DNA of 64,000 bases from Isosphaeraceae bacterium (GTDB taxonomy: Bacteria; Planctomycetota; Planctomycetia; Isosphaerales; Isosphaeraceae), in assembly GCA_025356435.1 (NCBI GenBank), contig JANXSY010000027.1, positions 1 through 64,000 of the forward strand, read 5' to 3'. The translations under genes were made by a program, and so were the position numbers. A model generated the notes under the pieces. It saw nothing but the letters and a program-made list of their open reading frames with translations, searched no databases and was not told where the DNA came from. Below are positions 27,391 to 36,972 of this stretch, one piece after another; positions within the stretch are counted from its first letter, which is position 1; each line of letters opens with the position of its first letter.

Positions 27391-28575
27391 CTAGGAAGGG
27401 AATTGGGGAATCGTGCGGATCATGAACTCATCGAACAGAGGGACCGTGAACGCCATCTCGCCGTAGGCCGGACTATAGATCATGCCTTTCTTGATCAGTT
27501 TGGCCCGTACCGGTCCCAGACTCGTCACCTTGACCCCGAGACTCTCGGCGATATCGCCGGTGCGCTGAGACCCCGATCCGAGTTCGGCCATGGCCCGCAA
27601 AAAGTTCTTCTCGCTCGGCGTTAATCGATTGTAGCGCACGCGAAAGAAGTTCTGGTCAAGGCGTGGGATGACGGACGCCGTTGCCTCTTCGACGGTCTTC
27701 TTCGTGATCGGGCTGGAAACGGCTTGATTCCAGGCTTGATATCCCCATTCCTGGACGAAGTAGGGATATCCCTGCGTCTGACGGAAGACCTCATCGAGTG
27801 CGGACGGATCGAAGGAGATTCCGGCAGCCTGCGCGGGGTCCTGGAGAGCTTTGGCCGCGTCGGCCTCCGAGAGGGCACCGATATCTGGGAAGCTGAAAAG
27901 ACGCTCGGCATACGACTTTGATTCTCCGGCCAGTCCAGGGAGGATGGGCAAGCCCGCCCCCAAGAGCACCAAGGGTAGCTGACGCTGCTGGATCCGGTGC
28001 ATCGCCATTATCAGCGCGCCGAGTTCCTTTTCGTGAAAATATTGAACTTCGTCGATGAAGATCGCCACGGCGCTCTTTCTGTCCTCGGCCGCCTCGCCGA
28101 TTGCGACGAAGAGATTTGGCAGATCGATCTCCAGATCCCCGCTGTCGGCGGCACCCTTCTCTGGCTCGATATCCAGGCCGACGGTCACGTCGTTCATTGT
28201 GACCTTGAGGCCCCCCAAGAAGCTTCTCAGGACCGCTAGGCCTCGTTTCACCTTATCGCCAGCACCCGCGATCCGATTGAGATCGAACAGCAGGGTACGC
28301 AGATAGGGCGCAATTAGCGGGCCGAGAGCCTTCCCCTCGTGAGCCTCAATGGAGATCGTCTGGTAGGCGTGGTTCTGTGCGAGACGCTCGATCTCATTGA
28401 GCAGAACAGTCTTGCCCACGCCGCGAAGTCCCGTGAGGATCATGCTCTTTTCAGACCTCTTCTCCTTCACTCGGCCCAAAAGAATACGTGCATGCTCAAG
28501 GATGGGGTCCCGCCCCACCAACTCCGGCGGGGGTGAGCCGGCTCCGGGAGAGAATGGGTTCTTGATCGGGTCCAT
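27391..28575 (-). CDS. AAA-type ATPase with C-terminal winged-helix region
   Basis: 394 residues. Walker A GLRGVGKT (49-56), Walker B AVAIFIDEVQ (D175-E176), a sensor-like LVLLGAGLP, and a lid with PYFVQEWGYQAW. The last 80 residues look like a winged helix (TPSEKNFLRAMAELGSG, RTGDIAESLGV, LIKKGMIYSP). This is the AAA_16/archaeal-type ATPase group found as stand-alone genes or with mobile and defence loci; function unknown. The ATG has no SD, and three 10-bp repeats carrying GTATAA on the coding strand end six bases upstream, which suggests a leaderless mRNA or autoregulation. Confidence 0.8.
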   Translation of the reverse strand: MDPIKNPFSPGAGSPPPELVGRDPILEHARILLGRVKEKRSEKSMILTGLRGVGKTVLLNEIERLAQNHAYQTISIEAHEGKALGPLIAPYLRTLLFDLNRIAGAGDKVKRGLAVLRSFLGGLKVTMNDVTVGLDIEPEKGAADSGDLEIDLPNLFVAIGEAAEDRKSAVAIFIDEVQYFHEKELGALIMAMHRIQQRQLPLVLLGAGLPILPGLAGESKSYAERLFSFPDIGALSEADAAKALQDPAQAAGISFDPSALDEVFRQTQGYPYFVQEWGYQAWNQAVSSPITKKTVEEATASVIPRLDQNFFRVRYNRLTPSEKNFLRAMAELGSGSQRTGDIAESLGVKVTSLGPVRAKLIKKGMIYSPAYGEMAFTVPLFDEFMIRTIPQFPS

Positions 28576-28580
28576 GCCGG

Positions 28581-28610
28581 ATTTATACCAAGTTATACGA
28601 GGTTATACAA
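28581..28610 (-). promoter_or_regulatory. three tandem 10-bp repeats upstream of the AAA ATPase gene
   Basis: On the plus strand: ATTTATACCA, AGTTATACGA, GGTTATACAA, all matching NNTTATACNA with exact 10-base period. On the coding strand each reads as GTATAA, close to a -10 box. Two further partial copies (CTATAACTG, GGTATAAG) follow at 28619-28635. They lie 6-35 bases before the ATG. Helical phasing suggests cooperative binding by a regulator, possibly the winged-helix ATPase itself. Confidence 0.6.
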
Positions 28611-28667
28611 GGTTTTCGCTATAACTGGGTATAAGTCGCCTCGAAATTCGCGCGACCTCCGTGGTTT

Positions 28668-30356
28668 TCATCGGCCCACCGGTTTGAGCGTCGCATCCCG
28701 AACCCCCTTGAACTCCGTCCCCGGTTTCCACTCGGGGAACTTGTCTCCCTGCGCGATCCGATAGCCGACTTCGAACATCAGCCGCAAGTCTTCGATGGCT
28801 CCTGTGAGGTCCCAGTCGGGTTTCACCTCGTCGGAGACTTTGTGGTAGTCCTTCTGGGTGTATTCCTCGCGCTTGAGCTTGCCGTAGCCGGCGGGCTTGT
28901 CGAGGTAGTCCATTCCGCCTTTGGTATTGAGCGAAGGAACGCCCTGCTTGGCGAATTCGAAGTGGTCGGATCGGTAGAACATCCCCTTCTCGGGCTCGGC
29001 GTCGGGGCCGACGGTCCGGCCCTTATCGGCGGCGGCCGAGGCGAGGACCTCGTCGAGCGTGGTGTTGCCCTGGCCGACGCTCACGATGTCTCTGGTGCGT
29101 CCCCAGAGATTGATTACGTCCATGTTCATGTCAGCAAGCGTTTGGGTCAAGGGATAGAGCGGGTGCGAGGCGTAATATTTCGCGCCGAGCAGGCCCTTCT
29201 CCTCGGCCGTCACGGCGAGGAAGAGGATCGACCGCCTGGGGGCGGGCTTAAGCTGGGCGAAGCCGTGGGCGATTTCGAGGATCGCGGCCACGCCCGAGGC
29301 GTTGTCAGCGGCACCGTTGTAGATCTGGTCGCCTGGGAGGTTCGGGTCGCGGCCGAGGTGGTCCCAGTGGGCGGTATAGATGATGATCTGGTCCTTAAGC
29401 TTCGGGTCGGAGCCTTCCACCTTGGCCACGACGTTTTTTGACTTGATCGGGCGTGATACATTCTTGATTTCGAACTTCGCTTTTGCGTCGAGCGAAACGG
29501 GGCGGAAGGCTTTCGTCGCGGCCGCCTTCTTGAGGGTTTCGAAGTCCTGACCGGACGCCTTGAGCAACGCTGACGCCTTCTCCAGGCTGAGCCAGCCCTC
29601 GATCGCAACATGCGAGGCGTTGCCGTCGGGCGAGGGGATGTCGACATTCTCGCGGCCCCAACTGCCGACGACGACCGAATAAGGATAACCCGCCGGCCCC
29701 GACTCGTGGACGATCAGGGCGGCGGCGGCTCCTTTCTTCGAGGCAATCTCATATTTATAAGTCCAGCGCCCGTAATAGGTCATCGCCCGTCCCTTGAAGA
29801 GGTTCGGATCGAGCTCGCCGGGATGGGCGGGGTCGGGGACGGCCGGGTCGTTGACGAGCATCACGATTGTCTTGCCGCGCACGTCGACGTCCTTGTAGTC
29901 GTCCCAGCCATATTCGGGGGCAACGACGCCGTAGCCGACGAAGACGACGTCGGAGCCTTCGACACTGACCGAGTCGTTGGCGAACCGCCTTGAGACGGCG
30001 ACCCAGTCGGCGCTGGTCTTGAGGTCGATGGTTGTCGATCCGACTTGGATCGAGCCCGAGGTCGACTTCGCCGTGAAGCCGACGAGGGGGACCTCTTGAA
30101 CAAAAGTGCCGTCGGGGTTGCCGGGCTTGAGGCCCATCGCCTTGAACGTGTCAACGAGGTAGGCGATGGTCTTGTCCTCGCCCGGCGTGCCAGGCCCTCG
30201 GCCTTCGAAGGCGTCGGAGGCGAGCACCTTGATGTGGGCGAGCACGTCCTCACCACGAAGCGTCTCCGCGACGGCCTTCAGGTTGTCAGGAGGGGCGGCC
30301 CCCAGGCAGGCCAGACCGAGGACCGCCAAGCCCGCCCAGACGTTCGTCTTATCCAT
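28668..30356 (-). CDS. M28 family zinc aminopeptidase with PA-like insert, secreted
   Basis: 562 residues: signal peptide ([20 protein letters not shown]), N-terminal part containing [19 protein letters not shown] (typical of the M28 group), a protease-associated-like domain (about 130-280; [18 protein letters not shown]), then the M28 catalytic domain with H in TAHWDHLG, D in NGAADNASG, the EE pair in [11 protein letters not shown] in NMDVINLWG and H in [15 protein letters not shown], which form the di-zinc site. It removes N-terminal residues from peptides outside the cytoplasm. The start is ATG 30356. Divergent from the histidine kinase gene. Confidence 0.9.
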   Translation of the reverse strand: MDKTNVWAGLAVLGLACLGAAPPDNLKAVAETLRGEDVLAHIKVLASDAFEGRGPGTPGEDKTIAYLVDTFKAMGLKPGNPDGTFVQEVPLVGFTAKSTSGSIQVGSTTIDLKTSADWVAVSRRFANDSVSVEGSDVVFVGYGVVAPEYGWDDYKDVDVRGKTIVMLVNDPAVPDPAHPGELDPNLFKGRAMTYYGRWTYKYEIASKKGAAAALIVHESGPAGYPYSVVVGSWGRENVDIPSPDGNASHVAIEGWLSLEKASALLKASGQDFETLKKAAATKAFRPVSLDAKAKFEIKNVSRPIKSKNVVAKVEGSDPKLKDQIIIYTAHWDHLGRDPNLPGDQIYNGAADNASGVAAILEIAHGFAQLKPAPRRSILFLAVTAEEKGLLGAKYYASHPLYPLTQTLADMNMDVINLWGRTRDIVSVGQGNTTLDEVLASAAADKGRTVGPDAEPEKGMFYRSDHFEFAKQGVPSLNTKGGMDYLDKPAGYGKLKREEYTQKDYHKVSDEVKPDWDLTGAIEDLRLMFEVGYRIAQGDKFPEWKPGTEFKGVRDATLKPVGR

Positions 30357-30835
30357 CGTCGCCTCGATCTCGATCGTGCCGTGTGCCAAACGTCTCGCCG
30401 CGAAGGGTCCATCATAAGTGGAAATCGCGGGAGAGGCGACGGGGGATCGAAGACCTGTTTCCTGGCCTCGCGGGAGATTTCATCGCGTCGACGACAGGAA
30501 TTTATGGCGGAGGGGAGACGGCAGCAAATCCGCGCGACGGCCGATACACCGGCGGCAAGGAGCGAGGGGGGCGGGGCCGAGGCCAGCGACTCAAGTCTAC
30601 AGATGTCGAAGGAGGAGGAACTGCGACAGGAGCCGAAGGTCGAGGTGTACCCCCCCCAGGCCCTCGCCTTCGAGCCCCTGTTGCCAGAACCGCTGACGCG
30701 GAACTGTTCGGGTGATCGGCCGGACCGCTTCGCGTCGCCGCCACTCGCCTCAAGGAAATCGCAACCTGTGTGCCGTGGAGTTCTCGGGCGACTATAATCA
30801 GAGTCGGGAACGGACGACCGGACGGGGAGATGGGA
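30357..30835. other. divergent intergenic region
   Basis: About 480 bases between the peptidase and kinase genes, which diverge. Overlapping frames here are arginine-rich shadows. It includes a run of eight C near 30651. No repeat or hairpin of note was seen. Confidence 0.4.
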
Positions 30836-32170
30836 ATGGCCTCGGATCGGACCGAAAAGCGGAACTGGGAGCTGGCCGCCGAGTCGATCGTGGTCCAGCT
30901 CCGCTGGTTCGGGGTCGCGATGGGTTACGTCCTCGTCCAGACTCGCACCGGCCTGCACAACCCCTCGGCGGTCCGAGCCTTCCTCGCCCTCGGGGCGGGG
31001 TATGCCGCGCTCGACACCACGTTCCACCGGATGGGCGAAGTCTTCCTGAAGCGGTGGCCGCTGTTCGTGTCGCTGATGGAGTCGGTATTCATCACGCTCC
31101 TCTGCTATCAAGACACCCAACTCTCCAGCCCGTTCCGGTGGTATTACCTGCTTTCGTCGATCTGCGCGGCGATCCGCTATCGGCCGACGGTCGCGTGGGT
31201 TACGTGCGGCCTGCACGCCCTCAGCTTCGCCGGGCTCGCCTGGTCGCTGGGCATGACCGAAGGATCGATCGCCGAAGTCGAGCAGATGGCGATTATCCTC
31301 GCCTGGGTGACCTGGGCCAGCTCGTCGCTCGCCGGCATCCTCCGTGCGACCGGGTCGAGTCTCGCGGCGGCGAACCTCGACCTCGAAACCCACCGCGCCG
31401 AGCTGGAAGACCGCGTCGCCGAGCGGACAGACGCCCTCCACGCGGCGCAGGCGAGGGTCATCCACCAGGAGAAGATGGCCGCGTTCGGCCTGCTCGCGGC
31501 GGGGATCGCCCACGAGGTCGGCAACCCGCTCGCCGCGCTCTCGTCGCTGCTCCAGATGCTCCGCCGACGCAACCCCGACATCTACACTGCCGATAAGCTC
31601 GATCTGGCCGATCGCCAGCTCACCCGCATCCAGCGGACGATCCGCGAGCTGGTCGACTTCTCCCGGCCCACGTCGACGATCGTTAGCCGCGTCCGCCTGG
31701 GCGAGGCGGTCGACGAGGCGCTTGGGATTGCCAAGTATTACCACCGGACCAAGGACCGCGCCATCACCACCGACGTCCCGACCGACCTGCCGCCGATCCT
31801 CGCTCTCCGCGACCACATCACCCAGGTCGTCCTCAACCTCGTCCTCAACGCGGTCGACGCAACGGGGAAAGGTGGGCAAATCCGCGTCGTCGGGCGGCGG
31901 GAAGCGGAGTGGGTCGTGCTGGCGGTCGAGGACGACGGGCGAGGCATCGACGCGTCGGATCATCATCGCGTGTTCCAGCCCTATTTCACCACGAAGCCCC
32001 AGGGCACTGGCCTCGGCCTGTTCGTCAGCCGGAAGATCGTCGAAGAGCAAGGAGGCGAACTTTCTTTCGCCTCGTCGCCGGATATCGGCACGACCTTCAC
32101 GGTCCGCCTGCCTTCGGTAAGGGTCGAGCCACTGCTTGCGACCGTCGCGGCGGGAGAGGAGCTCGTATGA
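30836..32170 (+). CDS. membrane sensor histidine kinase, NtrB-like
   Basis: 444 residues. Five or six hydrophobic helices (about 25-170) form a membrane sensor, followed by a linker helix, the HisKA dimerisation box GIAHEVGNPLAAL with H226, then the ATPase domain: NLVLNAVDA (N box), VEDDGRGID (G1), YFTTKPQGTGLGL (F/G2). The G-x-AHEVGNPLA signature is typical of NtrB/AtoS-like kinases that drive sigma-54 activators. ATG 30836 is chosen because GGGGAG lies seven bases upstream; an ATG at 30830 is too close to it. The stop overlaps the response regulator start (ATGA, 32167-32170). Confidence 0.92.
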   Translation: MASDRTEKRNWELAAESIVVQLRWFGVAMGYVLVQTRTGLHNPSAVRAFLALGAGYAALDTTFHRMGEVFLKRWPLFVSLMESVFITLLCYQDTQLSSPFRWYYLLSSICAAIRYRPTVAWVTCGLHALSFAGLAWSLGMTEGSIAEVEQMAIILAWVTWASSSLAGILRATGSSLAAANLDLETHRAELEDRVAERTDALHAAQARVIHQEKMAAFGLLAAGIAHEVGNPLAALSSLLQMLRRRNPDIYTADKLDLADRQLTRIQRTIRELVDFSRPTSTIVSRVRLGEAVDEALGIAKYYHRTKDRAITTDVPTDLPPILALRDHITQVVLNLVLNAVDATGKGGQIRVVGRREAEWVVLAVEDDGRGIDASDHHRVFQPYFTTKPQGTGLGLFVSRKIVEEQGGELSFASSPDIGTTFTVRLPSVRVEPLLATVAAGEELV

Positions 32171-33558
32171 AACCGACCTCCGTAGGTCCCGTCGGATGTC
32201 GAGGACGGGTGCTGATCGTCGACGACGAAGAGGTGATTGCCTCGACGTTGCAGGAATTTCTATTGGGCGAGGGGTTCGAAGTCGCCGTCGCGGGGGATGC
32301 ACTTGGGGGCCTGAGCCTGGCCGAGTCGTTCGAGCCCGACCTCGCCCTCTGCGACGTCCAGCTCCCCGGGCTTGACGGACTCGACCTGCTCGACAGGCTG
32401 CTGCGGGTCAGGCCCGACACGCTCGTCCTCATGATTACGGCTTATGCGACGGTCGAGAACGCCGTGGCGGCGTTCCGTCGCGGGGCGCACGACTACTTGA
32501 TGAAGCCAGTGATCTTCGAAGAACTCCTGACGAAGCTCGATCGGTTGATGGGCTTCCGCCGCCTGCTCCTCGAAAACCAGGCCCTCCGACGTGAGCTGCA
32601 TGCGCCGGTCGACCTGGAGACTCTGGTCGGTGACAGCCCGCCGATGCAGCGGGTGAAGACCCTGATCCGCAAGGTCGGGCCTACGCGGAGCAACGTGCTT
32701 ATCACGGGGGAGTCGGGCACGGGCAAGGAGCTGGTCGCGCGGGCCTTGCACGCCACGGGGCTCGAACCCGACGCGCCGTTCCTGGCGGTCAACTGCGCGG
32801 CGATCCCGAACGAGCTGCTCGAAAACCAGCTCTTCGGCCACGTCCGAGGCGCGTTCACCGGGGCGGATCGCGATCGGATCGGCCTGTTCGCGGCGGCGGG
32901 GCGGGGGACGGTCTTCCTCGACGAGATCGGCGAGTTGCCGCTCGCGACCCAGGCGAAGCTGCTCCGGGCGATCGAGATGAAGGAGGTCTTGCCCGTCGGA
33001 GCGACGAGGTCAGTCGCGATCGGGGCGCGGGTGCTCGCGGCGACGAATAAAGACCTCGCCGCCGAGGTCGACGCGGGGACGTTCCGCGCTGACCTGTACT
33101 ATCGCCTCAACGTCGTTGCGATCCCGATGCCGCCCCTGCGCGATCGTCGCGAGGACATCCCAGAACTCGTCCCGGTGCTCCTCGCCCGCCACGCCGCACG
33201 GATGGGGAAGCCGGCAGCTCGGGTCGACAACGCGACGATTAGGCGGCTTTCGGGTGCCCCCTGGCGTGGCAACGTCCGCGAACTCGACAATGCCCTAGAA
33301 CGCGCGGTGATCCTAAGCGACGGCCCCGTCCTTACGCCGGCCGACTTTCCCGTCGAACTTATGGGCGAGCCCTCCGACGATCGCGGCGAAGACTCCGACG
33401 ACCTCCGCGCGGCCCTCGAACGGTTCGAGCGGGCCCACGTCCGTCGCGTGCTCGACCGATCCGGAGGCGACAAGCGCGAGGCGGCCCGGCGGCTCGGGCT
33501 CGGTCTCTCGTCGCTCTACAGAAAGCTCGACGAATCGGGGGCGGGAACGGAACGCTGA
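32167..33558 (+). CDS. NtrC-family sigma-54 response regulator
   Basis: 463 residues: receiver domain (about 13-130) with D19-D20, phospho-acceptor D63 and K in MKPVIFEE; sigma-54 AAA+ domain (about 150-380) with Walker A GESGTGKE, the GAFTGA loop (RGAFTGADRDR) and LDEIGELPLATQAKLLRAIE; C-terminal Fis-type HTH (RDRSGG-like DRSGGDKREAARRLGLGLSS). All elements for sigma-54 activation are present. It pairs with the upstream kinase through a 4-bp overlap. Targets are unknown; no -24/-12 promoter was identified here. Confidence 0.95.
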   Translation: MKPTSVGPVGCRGRVLIVDDEEVIASTLQEFLLGEGFEVAVAGDALGGLSLAESFEPDLALCDVQLPGLDGLDLLDRLLRVRPDTLVLMITAYATVENAVAAFRRGAHDYLMKPVIFEELLTKLDRLMGFRRLLLENQALRRELHAPVDLETLVGDSPPMQRVKTLIRKVGPTRSNVLITGESGTGKELVARALHATGLEPDAPFLAVNCAAIPNELLENQLFGHVRGAFTGADRDRIGLFAAAGRGTVFLDEIGELPLATQAKLLRAIEMKEVLPVGATRSVAIGARVLAATNKDLAAEVDAGTFRADLYYRLNVVAIPMPPLRDRREDIPELVPVLLARHAARMGKPAARVDNATIRRLSGAPWRGNVRELDNALERAVILSDGPVLTPADFPVELMGEPSDDRGEDSDDLRAALERFERAHVRRVLDRSGGDKREAARRLGLGLSSLYRKLDESGAGTER

Positions 33559-33577
33559 ACATCGGGAGGGAGCTTTG

Positions 33578-34159
33578 ATGCGGTGTGCTCAGTGCGGACA
33601 CTCGACGAAAAGGCTCAGGATCGGCCGAGGGCCCGACGGCCGCCTCCTCTTCGACTGGTGTGCCGACTGTCTCGCCGACATCCAGTCCGAAGCCCTCGGC
33701 CTGGCGGCGATCGGGCCTACCAGAACGCGGCGGGTCAGACGAAACCCGGCCACGGAGACCGAAGCCCGGGCGCTCGGCCTGCGGATCATGGGGATAGTCC
33801 TGGTGGTCTGGGGGCTTGTGCTCGAAGTCATTGGCGCGGGGTCTTGGCTCGGATTCGGGCCGCCACACCCGGGCCGGTTGCCGATCTTCGCAGTGGCGGG
33901 GTGCATGCTGGCCGTCGCGGGGGCGTGGGTCGGACTGACCTCGCTCGATCGCGTTTCCCGGCGGCGGAGCATCTCCCGCGCGATCGAGGCGGTCGCCGTC
34001 GGCCTGGGGCTCGGGGTGCTGGTGCTCGGGATCGTCTTCCACGAGCCGAAGCGCGACCCGTGGATCGTCGGGGTCGTCACGGTTGCCTGCTTCGCGACCT
34101 GGGCGGCCCGACTCGTGAGGACAGGCCTGCCCGTTTCGCAGAGGCAACTCCCGGGTTGA
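33578..34159 (+). CDS. zinc-ribbon membrane protein
   Basis: 193 residues. The N-terminus has C-x2-C (MRCAQCGH) and a second pair (WCADC) about 25 residues later, a likely zinc ribbon. It is followed by a basic linker and four hydrophobic helices (about 66-85, 97-115, 133-150, 157-172). Family not recognised. The SD GGGAGG lies before ATG 33578. It starts 19 bases after the response regulator stop, so it probably belongs to the same transcript, which suggests but does not prove a link to the two-component pair. Confidence 0.72.
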   Translation: MRCAQCGHSTKRLRIGRGPDGRLLFDWCADCLADIQSEALGLAAIGPTRTRRVRRNPATETEARALGLRIMGIVLVVWGLVLEVIGAGSWLGFGPPHPGRLPIFAVAGCMLAVAGAWVGLTSLDRVSRRRSISRAIEAVAVGLGLGVLVLGIVFHEPKRDPWIVGVVTVACFATWAARLVRTGLPVSQRQLPG

Positions 34160-34239
34160 TTCTCGGCCACATCGCTCCCGGGTCGGCCGGAGTCGCGTAG
34201 CTTGTGTGGACGCGACGAACGACACCGAGGAGCCGAAGA

Positions 34240-34443
34240 ATGTCAGCCCGCGCTTTGCGCTCGATCCTGCTCTTGAGCCTCGCCTTCATGGTCGCGAATG
34301 CGGCGGAGGGCAGCGAGAACAGCATCCCCGCGAGTCGCGATGCTGCGCGTCCGATCGACCGTAGCCTCGCCCCGGCGATCGGCCTCTCGGGCCTGGTGAT
34401 CGGCCTGTTCTTCCGCCACAGGGCGCGGGGCGAGGCGATCTGA
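34240..34443 (+). CDS. small membrane or secreted protein
   Basis: 67 residues: a hydrophobic N-terminal helix resembling a signal peptide (MSARALRSILLLSLAFMVAN), a short polar stretch and a second hydrophobic segment (LAPAIGLSGLVIGLFF) ending in RHRARGEAI. GAGGAG lies ahead of ATG 34240; the extension to 34204 is arginine-rich. Not recognised. It ends nine bases before the convergent FIST gene. Confidence 0.5.
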   Translation: MSARALRSILLLSLAFMVANAAEGSENSIPASRDAARPIDRSLAPAIGLSGLVIGLFFRHRARGEAI

Positions 34444-34452
34444 TCCTGTGCT

Positions 34453-35595
34453 TTACTTCGGTTCGCTGAAGAGGACGACGCTCGCGGTAAACCCGTGGAT
34501 GAAGTTCTGGCCGCCGACCGGGCCGAGTTCGCCCATCGCGAAGAATCCGGCGGCGGGGATCGGGCCGAGTATTTCGCGGAGAACCTTGACGTCGTGGTTT
34601 GGTTCGAGAAAGAGCCGAGACCCGCGCCCGTTGCAGGTGAACAGCAAGGCCCCGGCCGCTGGGCCGTCGGCCTCGGCCCCGTCGAGGAGCTGGCGGAGGT
34701 CTTCGTCGGCGGTCTCGGCGTCTCGGACGTGAAACTGCACCGTCTGGCCGACGCGGACGAGGTCGCTGATCGCGATCCCGCCGGTCTGGTCGGCCCCCAT
34801 AACGTTGCGGACGAGGAAGTCTCCACGCCCGAAGGTCTCCTGATACTCGTTGATGACCCGGCCGATGTGCAGGCCCGTCTTGACGAGTTCCTGGTCTTCT
34901 TCCGAGAGTTCGCCGAATAGCTCCTGGACCACTTCGAGAGCGGGGACGCGGCCGAGTTCGCGGATGATATTCCGATCGGCCTTGGTGACGATCATCGGCC
35001 GACCGATCGGTCGGCATCCCTGACTAACGACGGTCCGGATCAGCACGTCGCCCCGAATCACCACGCCGACGGCCCCCGCAGCGTGGGCCACGTCGTCGAG
35101 CACGAGCCGATTCTGGCCCGGCGACTTCCCACCGCTCGCCATGCCGCCCATGATCCGCATGCCCGGTCGCTCGGCCGCGACGCGATGGAGGAAGTTGTCG
35201 ATCGGAAACTGGAACGGGTCGGCGAGCAGAAGGACTGCCGTCGCCGGTTCGTTACCGGCCGACTCAGGCCAGCCAGCGTCTCCCTCGACCGCGAACGGCG
35301 AGAGTTCAACCCCGGGCAGACGCGCCGACCAGGCGGCGAGGGCGGTGGTCGCCTCGATCTCCTGGCCTTCGCCGACGACCGACTCGCAGGTGCAGCCGAG
35401 CACGACCCGCCCCAGACCTCGCTCGCGAAGGGTCCGCGCGATCCGGTCGAGGGCGTCGGCGTGGTGCATCGTGGAGAAGATCAGGGTCAGGTCGCCCGAT
35501 CCCCCGCCGAGCCCGCTCGACAACTTCGCCGCGATTTCTTCAAGGGCCTCGTCCGTGTTGCGGGCCGTCGAGAGTGCCTCCGCGCATTGGATCAT
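34453..35595 (-). CDS. FIST N and FIST C domain sensory protein
   Basis: 380 residues: N-terminal FIST domain (LTLIFSTMHHADALDRIART, LGCTCESVVGEGQEIE, RIMGGMASGGKS) and FIST C domain (NRLVLDDVAHAAGAVGVVIR, LFTCNGRGSRLF, GFFAMGELGPVGGQNFIHGF). FIST proteins bind small ligands such as amino acids or NO-linked signals and usually feed kinases or cyclases. Here it stands without fused output domain and without a transmembrane segment, so it should be cytoplasmic. The gene starts at ATG 35595. The EF-hand gene upstream on the same strand is 112 bases away. Confidence 0.9.
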   Translation of the reverse strand: MIQCAEALSTARNTDEALEEIAAKLSSGLGGGSGDLTLIFSTMHHADALDRIARTLRERGLGRVVLGCTCESVVGEGQEIEATTALAAWSARLPGVELSPFAVEGDAGWPESAGNEPATAVLLLADPFQFPIDNFLHRVAAERPGMRIMGGMASGGKSPGQNRLVLDDVAHAAGAVGVVIRGDVLIRTVVSQGCRPIGRPMIVTKADRNIIRELGRVPALEVVQELFGELSEEDQELVKTGLHIGRVINEYQETFGRGDFLVRNVMGADQTGGIAISDLVRVGQTVQFHVRDAETADEDLRQLLDGAEADGPAAGALLFTCNGRGSRLFLEPNHDVKVLREILGPIPAAGFFAMGELGPVGGQNFIHGFTASVVLFSEPK

Positions 35596-35707
35596 CGCTG
35601 CCTTCTCCGCTCGGACCGGTATCGGTGCCGCACTGGGAAACCGATCGCATTCTAGTCACGAGCCAAGCCGGGGGCCTAGATCCTCGCGACGCGAGGCCGT
35701 CCTTTCT

Positions 35708-36520
35708 TCAGGTTGAGGCCTTGGCTTTGGGGCCGGCCGCCTTGGTCTTGGCGGGGAGGTTCTCGGGCTTTGAGACCGGGACATTGGCGGCATTCGGGCC
35801 GCCGGAGTCGCGGATTTCTTGGAAGGAAACGGAGCCGTCTTTGTTGGCATCGAGCTGGTCGAACCGGGCGGGCTGGCCCTGGAACTCCTCGCGGGAGAGC
35901 TTGCCATCAGCGTTCTTGTCCATCGCGGTCAGCCGCTGATACATCACGGCGGCGACCTTCGACGCCTCGTCCTTGTCGATTTTGCCATCTTTGTCGGCGT
36001 CGAGGCGATCGAACATCTCGATCGGGCCGAGGTATTCCGTGCGGCTCACCTTGCCGTCGCCGTCCTTGTCCATCGCCATGATTCGCGCCCCGGGCGAGCC
36101 CTGCGCCGTGAGGGGCTTGATCTCGTCCTTGTCGAGGAACCCGTCTCCGTTCGAGTCGATCCGGTCGAACATCGCGGGCTGGCCCAGAAACTCGGCGCGG
36201 CTGACCTTGCCGTCGTTGTCTTTGTCCATCGCCTTGAACCGCTCGGCCGGGGTGATGCCGGCCTGCATCCGCCGGCCCATCTCGCGATATTCCTCGACCT
36301 CGATCTTGCCGTCCTTGTTCGTGTCAGCCAGGCCGAGCAGCTTCTCAAACGCGGGCATGGCCCCCTCGGGCACTTCTCCCCGTTCGATCACCTGGTCGCC
36401 ATTGGCGTCGAGCCGGACGAACAGTTCACGCAAATTAACGCCGGCCACCTGGGCGTTCACCACTCCCGCCGATGCCGTCAGGACGAGGAGGCCGAAACCG
36501 GCCGCGCGGATCGATCGCAT
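35708..36520 (-). CDS. secreted protein with eight EF-hand loops
   Basis: 270 residues with a signal peptide (MRSIRAAGFGLLVLTASAGV, cleavage near NAQ). Eight calcium-loop motifs of the D-x-[DN]-x-D-G pattern follow in a regular array: DANGDQVIERGE, DTNKDGKIEVEE, DKDNDGKVSRAE, DSNGDGFLDKDE, DKDGDGKVSRTE, DADKDGKIDKDE, DKNADGKLSREE and DANKDGSVSFQE. The C-terminal tail is a lysine/alanine/proline linker. It should bind calcium outside the cytoplasm. I start at the ATG with the signal peptide; the 42 upstream codons have none of these properties. Confidence 0.9.
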   Translation of the reverse strand: MRSIRAAGFGLLVLTASAGVVNAQVAGVNLRELFVRLDANGDQVIERGEVPEGAMPAFEKLLGLADTNKDGKIEVEEYREMGRRMQAGITPAERFKAMDKDNDGKVSRAEFLGQPAMFDRIDSNGDGFLDKDEIKPLTAQGSPGARIMAMDKDGDGKVSRTEYLGPIEMFDRLDADKDGKIDKDEASKVAAVMYQRLTAMDKNADGKLSREEFQGQPARFDQLDANKDGSVSFQEIRDSGGPNAANVPVSKPENLPAKTKAAGPKAKAST

Positions 36521-36972
36521 GAGGAAGTCCTTCGGATCAACTGACGGCGAATGGGGCTTACGATTCAACACAAGATTCAACCCGTAGGCCGCCAAAAGTT
36601 CCGCGCGGCCGCCGGTTTTTTCCCGCGATCGACTGGCCCGGGCCAATTGATCCGGCGGCGGTACGGGCTACAATTCGGACATAAAAACGACTTGACAAGA
36701 ACCCACGTCCGCCTTCCTGGAGTCGCGGCTGATGTTGACGATCGAGCGGTCCTGTCGCTGCCGGTCGTCGGTGACTAGACCAAGCGGGTCTACCCGCTCA
36801 TCAAGGCCGACGGCACGGTGTACGACCTCGACACCGAGGGCTGCAAGCACGTAAAGGCCCACGTCCAGCAAGGACTAATGGCCGGACGTTGACCGCGCCC
36901 GCCTCTAGCCCTAGAATCCATCGCGAGCTAATCTTCGGGGTGAGATCACGCTGGTTGCGGGAGGTCTGGCCG
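36521..36972. other. divergent intergenic region with a coding remnant
   Basis: About 450 bases between the EF-hand and thiolase genes. The right part (36700-36891) contains the remnant described separately. The left part shows nothing recognisable apart from the presumed promoters. Confidence 0.4.
36779..36891 (+). pseudogene. C-terminal gene remnant after an in-frame TAG
   Basis: After TAG 36776-36778 the same frame encodes TKRVYPLIKADGTVYDLDTE, then GCKHVKAHVQQGLMAGR, ending at TGA 36889-36891. Third positions are almost all G or C and the peptide looks natural. There is no start codon for it (only an internal GTG), and sequence before the TAG is less protein-like. Best read as the tail of a decayed gene; family not recognised. 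Confidence 0.35.

Noticed and set aside
28668-30356. AAA ATPase plus M28 peptidase as a defence pair
   Set aside because: The peptidase has a signal peptide and a complete exported aminopeptidase layout, so it is unlikely to act with a cytoplasmic ATPase.
30278-32302. 674-codon minus-strand frame opposite the histidine kinase gene
   Set aside because: Arg/Asp-rich shadow of a gene with clear H, N and G boxes on the plus strand.
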